Shown here: piece after piece, positions 59,323-64,000 of the stretch
How positions within the stretch are numbered: position 1 is the first letter of the stretch
Layout of the letters: every line of letters begins with the position of its first letter
NCBI GenBank assembly: GCA_016787415.1
Contig: JAEUUT010000228.1
Location: 93,205 to 157,204, forward strand
Source of the DNA: Saprospiraceae bacterium
GTDB lineage: Bacteria > Bacteroidota > Bacteroidia > Chitinophagales > Saprospiraceae
DNA: 64,000 nt
Direction of reading: 5' to 3'
Translations under genes and position numbers: made by a program
Notes under the pieces: generated by a model
What the model was told of the DNA's origin: nothing
The model's input: only the letters and a program-made list of their open reading frames with translations
The model's database searches: none

Positions 59323-59904
59323 TTATTTTTTAGTGATATTATAGTAGTCGTCCCAATGCGTATGATCAGAGCCACTAACAAATTCCTCATAGGTAATAAA
59401 ACGCTGGTCGCCTCTGTTGGGCGCCCACGGATCGTTGATGGCTACATAACGAGTGGAACCCACCTGAGCGTATCCGGTTACTACCATCATGTGCCCGCCA
59501 CCTCCATTCCAGTGCCAGGCAAAAGCAAAGGGTTTTTTGAAACAATAAATCTGCGTTTTCAAGGCATCCCAACTCAGGGCGGTATTGCTGGTGGTATTAA
59601 AAGTAAAATCATACTTGGCAAATTCAGGCCATCCGCCATTGACACAGTCCGAGGGAACGGAACTATTGCAGCAATCGGTGCGCCCGAAACGTTTGTTGGC
59701 CTGGTCGCATTGGGTGACGTTGGTGCCCAGGAAATCCATACACATTTCACCGCTGGCAGCCCAACACCACATATTGGTTTCCTGAGGACGCAGGGCAACG
59801 GGTTGTGAGCCCAGCATGGCATTGGGGGTGCAGCATCCCGGTAGACTGGTTAACATCGCCATTCCTCCCAACAGGAAGGCGCAATACATTAGTTGTTTCA
59901 TCAT
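59323..59904 (-). CDS. Papain-like cysteine protease lipoprotein
   Basis: The 193-aa product begins MMKQLMYCAFLLGGMAMLTS and has a lipobox LPGC (Cys24). The catalytic region is PQETNMWCWAASGEMCMDFLG with Cys47, followed by GGGGHMMVVTGY with His138 and VAINDPWAPNRGD with Asn157/Asp158. This order and spacing match papain-like (C39/C70-type) proteases. A Cys-rich insert (CDQ, DCCNSS, DCVNGG) suggests disulfides in the periplasm. The protease is probably anchored in a membrane facing the periplasm or surface. The substrate is unknown. Confidence 0.87.
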   Translation of the reverse strand: MMKQLMYCAFLLGGMAMLTSLPGCCTPNAMLGSQPVALRPQETNMWCWAASGEMCMDFLGTNVTQCDQANKRFGRTDCCNSSVPSDCVNGGWPEFAKYDFTFNTTSNTALSWDALKTQIYCFKKPFAFAWHWNGGGGHMMVVTGYAQVGSTRYVAINDPWAPNRGDQRFITYEEFVSGSDHTHWDDYYNITKK

Positions 59905-60016
59905 TGATACTTTTAGGAGTTAAGAAATTAATACCTCGAAACATGTTGAGGTGTCAAGTATCAATGCCTGAAATGCTGCGTGTGTGAACTGCCAGGGTAA
60001 ACAGATGGTCGATTTA

Positions 60017-62434
60017 TTACTCCTCTACCATCTTTTTCGCTGCCGCTTTGCTCTGGTTCATGCGGTAACTGAACGTCAGGTTTACCTGCCTGCGACGCCA
60101 TTGAAAAGTGCTTTCCGTACGGAAATTTTCGCCTTCGGTAATGCTGCGCCACTTGCGGGTATTGAACAGGTCGGACACATTGAGCGTCAGGGTGCCTTTT
60201 TTGTTCAACACGTCCTTGCTGGCAGCCAAATCGAAGAAGTAAAGCGCTTTTCTGCTGCCCTGGGTCGTTTTTTGCGGTGCTTCGTAGTTGCCGCGAATCT
60301 GAAAATCAAAATCTTTCGGAAACAGGAATTTGGAGGTACTGCGTGCAAACCACGAATAGGTAGCGGTTTTGTAGGCCGATTCGATGTTGCTGCCGTCAAT
60401 TTCAGCGTGGAAAAAATTGGCGTTCAAGTCTAATTTCCACCATTTTTTTGGCGAATAGGAGGACGTAAATTCTATGCCCAGCGCATTTTCCCCGCGCAGG
60501 TTTTCAGGGCGCGTGGTGGCGTTGCCCGCTGCGTCCAGTTGGCGAATACGGTCGATCTTATCGATCGTGTGCCGGAAATAGACCGACGACGACAGGGAGC
60601 CTTTGTTCAAGTACAGGATATGGCCCAGTTCGACCACGTCGCTGTATTCCGGGTCGAGGTCGGGGTTGCCGCTCCAGAAATTCCGGCTGTCGGTAAAGGT
60701 CGAAAAAGGACTCAAATCGTTGTACACCGGCCGACGCACCCGGCGGCTGTAACTCCACTGCACGGCATTGTTATGCGGGAGATCATAGGTAAGGTGCAGG
60801 CTGGGGAAAAAATTGAAGTAATTGCGCGGGTTCTCCTCATTGGTTTCACGCAGGATGGTATTCACATCGGTGTGTTCGGCGCGTACACCTGCCTGCCAGG
60901 AAAACTTGCGGCGTTTATTGCCATAAATCACATACGCGCCATTGATATTTTCCTTGTAAATGAAATAGTTATCGAGTCCGGGCACGGTGGAAAACGAGCC
61001 GTCCACATTTTTCTCCGTCACCACGTAATCGTTCACCATATCGCGGAAACTACTGCGCAGGCCGGTTTCAAATTTGCCGTCTTTGCCAATCGGGCGCACA
61101 TAATCGACTTGCAAGAGGTACTGGTTTTCGTATTCGTCATTGAGCGATTTTTGAAAAAGCGCTTTCCCCACATCTTCCACACCGTTTACATCGAAGGTGC
61201 GCTGCGGAAACGACTGATCGGAATGTTCCCAGTAATTGAGGTATTTTGCCTCCGCCGTGAGTTCGTGGCCTTCACCACCGAATTTGCGTTTGTACACCAG
61301 CGAGTACTCCGAGTTGGGTTCGTCTTCCGTTTCGTCCTGCTGGCGCAGGGTGTATCCGAGCGGCTGATCGAGAGAAAAGAGAAAATCCTCGTAGCGGATG
61401 TCGGTCAGTCGACGGGCGTCACTGCGACGCCAGAGCATGGAGCCGGTGAGAATGCTGTTTTCACTAAAAAAGTAGTCGATACCGCCCCGGACGTTGTTGT
61501 TCAGACCCTGAAATTCACTCGTCGTGGTTTGTTGCAGAATATATGTGGTATCGCCCGAACTGCGGTTCTGCAACAGGGAGCCGCCGCCCGGAGAATCGCG
61601 GTAGGAAATGCCGTAATTGATAAAAAAGTTGACTTTGCGGTGGCGGTAGTTCAGGTTGGCGGCTGCACCGAAATTGGTAGGATTGCCCGCAATAACCTCT
61701 ACAGAGCCGTTGAAACCCTGTTTCTGGTCTTTTTTCAAAACGATATTGATGATACCTGCCGAGCCTTCCGCTTCGTAACGCGCCGACGGGTTGGTGATAA
61801 TTTCCACCCGCTCGATCATGCTGGCCTGCAACTGCTGCAAGCCGCTGCTACCTTTAAAACTGACTAACCCAGAAGGTTTTCCGTCAATCAGGATGCGCAC
61901 GTTGTCGCTGCCGCGCAGTTTCACGGTTCCTTCGGGATCAACCGATACGGAAGGAATATTGGTAAGAATGTCGGTCGCATTGCCGCCTGCATTGGCCAGG
62001 TCTTTCCCGACGTTGAATATTTTTTTGTCGAGCGACAGCGACATGGTACTTTTTTCCGCCGTTACCTCTACTTCATCGAGCGAATGAGCAGACGCAGCCA
62101 GGTGCAAGGTACCCAGATCGTGCTGGTTGTGTTCTTTGCTCAGGGTAAACGATGCGGTGCGGATATTCTCAAAACCGATGTACTCGATTTCAGCCACATA
62201 CGATCCGTATGCGACTCCGATTTGAAAGCGACCTTTATCGTCGGTCAGGGCGCCACTGACGGCCTGACTATCAGGCAGTTGCAGGAGCCGTACACTGGCG
62301 TAGGCTAGCGGCGCGCTGGAGCCAGTTTCGGCGAGCACGCCTTTCACCAAAGCCTGTTGGGAAAAAGTGAGGAAGGAACAAAATAAAAAGGCGGTAAAGG
62401 GGAGGAAACGCAGGAGTAGGTATGGAAAATTCAT
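60017..62434 (-). CDS. Outer membrane beta-barrel receptor with CarboxypepD_reg and plug domains (TonB-dependent-receptor-like)
   Basis: The 805-aa product has a signal peptide ending LTFSQ. Residues about 28-105 are a CarboxypepD_reg-like domain (VKGVLAETGSSAPLAYASVR; DDKGRFQIGVAYGSYVAEIE). The plug follows (LDEVEVTAEKSTMSLSLDKK; NATDILTNIPSVSVDPEGTV; LRGSDNVRILIDGKPSG; IERVEIITNPSARYEAEGSA). The rest is a long beta-barrel of the outer-membrane beta-barrel type (PF14905-like) ending in a strand rich in aromatic residues. No SusD partner is adjacent, so the substrate is unlikely to be a classical Sus glycan. Confidence 0.93.
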   Translation of the reverse strand: MNFPYLLLRFLPFTAFLFCSFLTFSQQALVKGVLAETGSSAPLAYASVRLLQLPDSQAVSGALTDDKGRFQIGVAYGSYVAEIEYIGFENIRTASFTLSKEHNQHDLGTLHLAASAHSLDEVEVTAEKSTMSLSLDKKIFNVGKDLANAGGNATDILTNIPSVSVDPEGTVKLRGSDNVRILIDGKPSGLVSFKGSSGLQQLQASMIERVEIITNPSARYEAEGSAGIINIVLKKDQKQGFNGSVEVIAGNPTNFGAAANLNYRHRKVNFFINYGISYRDSPGGGSLLQNRSSGDTTYILQQTTTSEFQGLNNNVRGGIDYFFSENSILTGSMLWRRSDARRLTDIRYEDFLFSLDQPLGYTLRQQDETEDEPNSEYSLVYKRKFGGEGHELTAEAKYLNYWEHSDQSFPQRTFDVNGVEDVGKALFQKSLNDEYENQYLLQVDYVRPIGKDGKFETGLRSSFRDMVNDYVVTEKNVDGSFSTVPGLDNYFIYKENINGAYVIYGNKRRKFSWQAGVRAEHTDVNTILRETNEENPRNYFNFFPSLHLTYDLPHNNAVQWSYSRRVRRPVYNDLSPFSTFTDSRNFWSGNPDLDPEYSDVVELGHILYLNKGSLSSSVYFRHTIDKIDRIRQLDAAGNATTRPENLRGENALGIEFTSSYSPKKWWKLDLNANFFHAEIDGSNIESAYKTATYSWFARSTSKFLFPKDFDFQIRGNYEAPQKTTQGSRKALYFFDLAASKDVLNKKGTLTLNVSDLFNTRKWRSITEGENFRTESTFQWRRRQVNLTFSYRMNQSKAAAKKMVEE

Positions 62435-62510
62435 GCAAGAATTGTTTTCCTCACAAGATTCATAAAATGCCCGGATACCTGTAGGGGTGTTATTGTATCT
62501 TTAACAATAA

Positions 62511-63992
62511 TTACCCTTGCATCGCCAGATACACCCCGTTTGTCCAGCCAAACCCGTCCTGGTTGGGGTATTCTCCGCCGCCCGCTTTCAGGTTTTCGTC
62601 CATGACATTGTATTTCTCCATCATTTTGCCTGTTTCGGCATAGGTTTTTTCACCCAGGGCGCACCAGCGTCGGCGAATTTCGTCAGCCAGTTCCTTGTGT
62701 TCGTATTGCAATAGCCCCTGATAGGCCATCCATTGCAGGGGCGCCCAGCCGTTGGGGGCATCCCATTGCTGACCGGAGCGCACCAGCGTGGTGGCTAATC
62801 CGCCGACATGCAGGAATCTTTCTTCCAATTTGTCGGCTACGTACGCGGCCTGATCTGGTTCGGCAATGTTGAAAAAGAGCGGAAAAACGGCGGCTAAGGT
62901 CAATTGTGGCGACATAGCGCCGCGTACATGATTGTAATCCTTGTAAAAACCCGCAGATTCATCCCAGCAATACGCCTGAATGGCGTGTTTGCGGCGGCGG
63001 GCTTTTTCCTTGAGCACATCGGTAGCGGTGCGGTCGGGCATCATCCGGTGAATCTGAAGCAGCGTTTTTTCCAGAAAATACAACAGGCAATTCAGGTCGA
63101 CCGGAATCAGGTCGGTCGTTTCTATCGTTTTCATCTGCATTCCATCGGCAAACCAGCGGCTGCTAAAATCCCAACCCGATTCGGCGGCAGCCCTGATATG
63201 GCGGTACACGGTGGCAGCATCTCGGCCTGCTTGCTGTGCCACATGTACGTCTTCGATATAGGCTTCCGGGCGGGGCGTGTCGCGGTCGTCCCAGTAGCGG
63301 TTTAAAACGGAGCCGTCGGGCATTTGCACCACGCGCCGATGCGCCGTATTGGAGGCATCGAGTCCGTTTTCTCCTTCCATCCAGAATGCGTATTCTTTTT
63401 CCAGTTGGGGGCGGTAGTGCAGCAATACACTCTCCCCTTTTATGGAAGCCAGCACCTGCACCATGAGAGCGAAAAACGGCGGTTGGGAGCGCCCCAGGTA
63501 ATAGGTTCGGTTGCCATTGGGAATAAACCCGATTTCATCAATCAGCCAGGCAAAATTGTCTACCATGTCCTCGATCAAATCCACCCGCCCCGATGCTTTC
63601 AGACCCAGCATCGTAAAATAACTATCCCAGTAATACACTTCACGGAAACGACCGCCTGGCACGATATACCGCCCGGGCAAGGGGATGAGGGTACTTTCCT
63701 GCGCATCATCGGGCCCGCGTTGCAGCACCTTCCAGAGTTGGTCAAGGTGTTCGCGCAGCGGCCTGCTGTCCGACTGGTAACCTGTATCGGGGTCGACCGG
63801 AAAATCGAAATGCGCTGACACGAATGCTTTCAGGTCGAAGCCCGGCACATGGCACGCCGCTTCATACGCCGCTACGATGGCTTCCGGCGTCGATTTGGGG
63901 GTACAATCTGTAAAAAACTTGGAATCCGGAAATACCTCGCCCGACTGAACGGCTTCGTAGAGAGGGGAAAGTTGCTCGATGGAGAAAAGCAT
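62511..63992 (-). CDS. treF: Trehalase, GH37 (cytoplasmic)
   Basis: The product is 493 aa from the ATG at 63992. Both trehalase signatures are present: PGGRFREVYYWDSYF (residues 112-126) and QWDAPNGWAPLQW (409-421). The expected catalytic acid Asp275 (ESGWDFSSRW) and base Glu474 (GGGEYPNQDGFGW) are in the positions known for GH37. It hydrolyses alpha,alpha-trehalose to two glucose units. The N-terminus (LYEAVQSGEVFPDSKFFTD) lines up with the normal family start and there is no signal peptide, so it is a TreF-type cytoplasmic enzyme. Only 8 bp of upstream sequence are in the window. Confidence 0.95.
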   Translation of the reverse strand: MLFSIEQLSPLYEAVQSGEVFPDSKFFTDCTPKSTPEAIVAAYEAACHVPGFDLKAFVSAHFDFPVDPDTGYQSDSRPLREHLDQLWKVLQRGPDDAQESTLIPLPGRYIVPGGRFREVYYWDSYFTMLGLKASGRVDLIEDMVDNFAWLIDEIGFIPNGNRTYYLGRSQPPFFALMVQVLASIKGESVLLHYRPQLEKEYAFWMEGENGLDASNTAHRRVVQMPDGSVLNRYWDDRDTPRPEAYIEDVHVAQQAGRDAATVYRHIRAAAESGWDFSSRWFADGMQMKTIETTDLIPVDLNCLLYFLEKTLLQIHRMMPDRTATDVLKEKARRRKHAIQAYCWDESAGFYKDYNHVRGAMSPQLTLAAVFPLFFNIAEPDQAAYVADKLEERFLHVGGLATTLVRSGQQWDAPNGWAPLQWMAYQGLLQYEHKELADEIRRRWCALGEKTYAETGKMMEKYNVMDENLKAGGGEYPNQDGFGWTNGVYLAMQG

Positions 63993-64000
63993 AACGGAGT

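Overview
The window reads as a chromosomal segment of a Bacteroidota bacterium, most likely of the Saprospiria type. The evidence is a giant surface protein built from SprB-like, SdrD_B-like and DUF11-like repeats, several secreted proteins with C-terminal type IX secretion (T9SS) sorting domains, an ECF sigma factor followed by a membrane/beta-barrel-like partner, a CarboxypepD_reg/TonB-type receptor, and promoters of the Bacteroidota form (TAnnTTTG -7 box). There is no CRISPR array, tRNA, rRNA, integrase or transposase that I can recognise.

Positions 1-24376 (minus strand) are one giant, 3'-truncated adhesin gene, more than 8,100 codons within the window. From N to C it has a signal peptide, a carbohydrate-binding-like module between two Ig-like modules, about 24 Ig-like repeats of 72 aa, 14 DUF11-like repeats of about 151 aa, SdrD_B-like domains, 19 SprB-like repeats of 75 aa, and further SdrD_B and DUF11 modules running off the edge. 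The signal-peptide frame and the repeat frame differ, so there is a frameshift or sequence error near 24120. Long apparent plus-strand frames across this gene are shadows.

Positions 24.8-64 kb hold ordinary-sized genes: a secreted T9SS protein, YceI, ribosomal protein L19, a sterol-desaturase-like enzyme, an ECF sigma/partner pair with a divergent four-repeat lipoprotein, a GH36-like alpha-galactosidase, an RsmB-like rRNA methyltransferase, two DinB-like proteins, an SbcD-SbcC pair, a DUF1648 and a DUF4403 protein, RarA, a four-gene heavy-metal RND efflux operon, a VIT-domain protein, a second T9SS protein, a carboxylesterase, a fused two-esterase protein, a small secreted protein with a papain-like protease, an outer-membrane receptor, and a trehalase.

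The most unusual signal is in the gaps. Between 26 and 59 kb nearly every sizeable intergenic gap carries a long inverted repeat (arms of 34-102 bp, several perfect), often built at its base from degenerate heptanucleotide repeats. Outer parts are shared between loci, but the inner arm sequence is private to each locus while still matching its partner arm. They occur in convergent, divergent and tandem gaps, and several directly abut promoter -7 boxes. Several genes have the -7 box only 3-4 nt from the ATG, predicting leaderless mRNAs.
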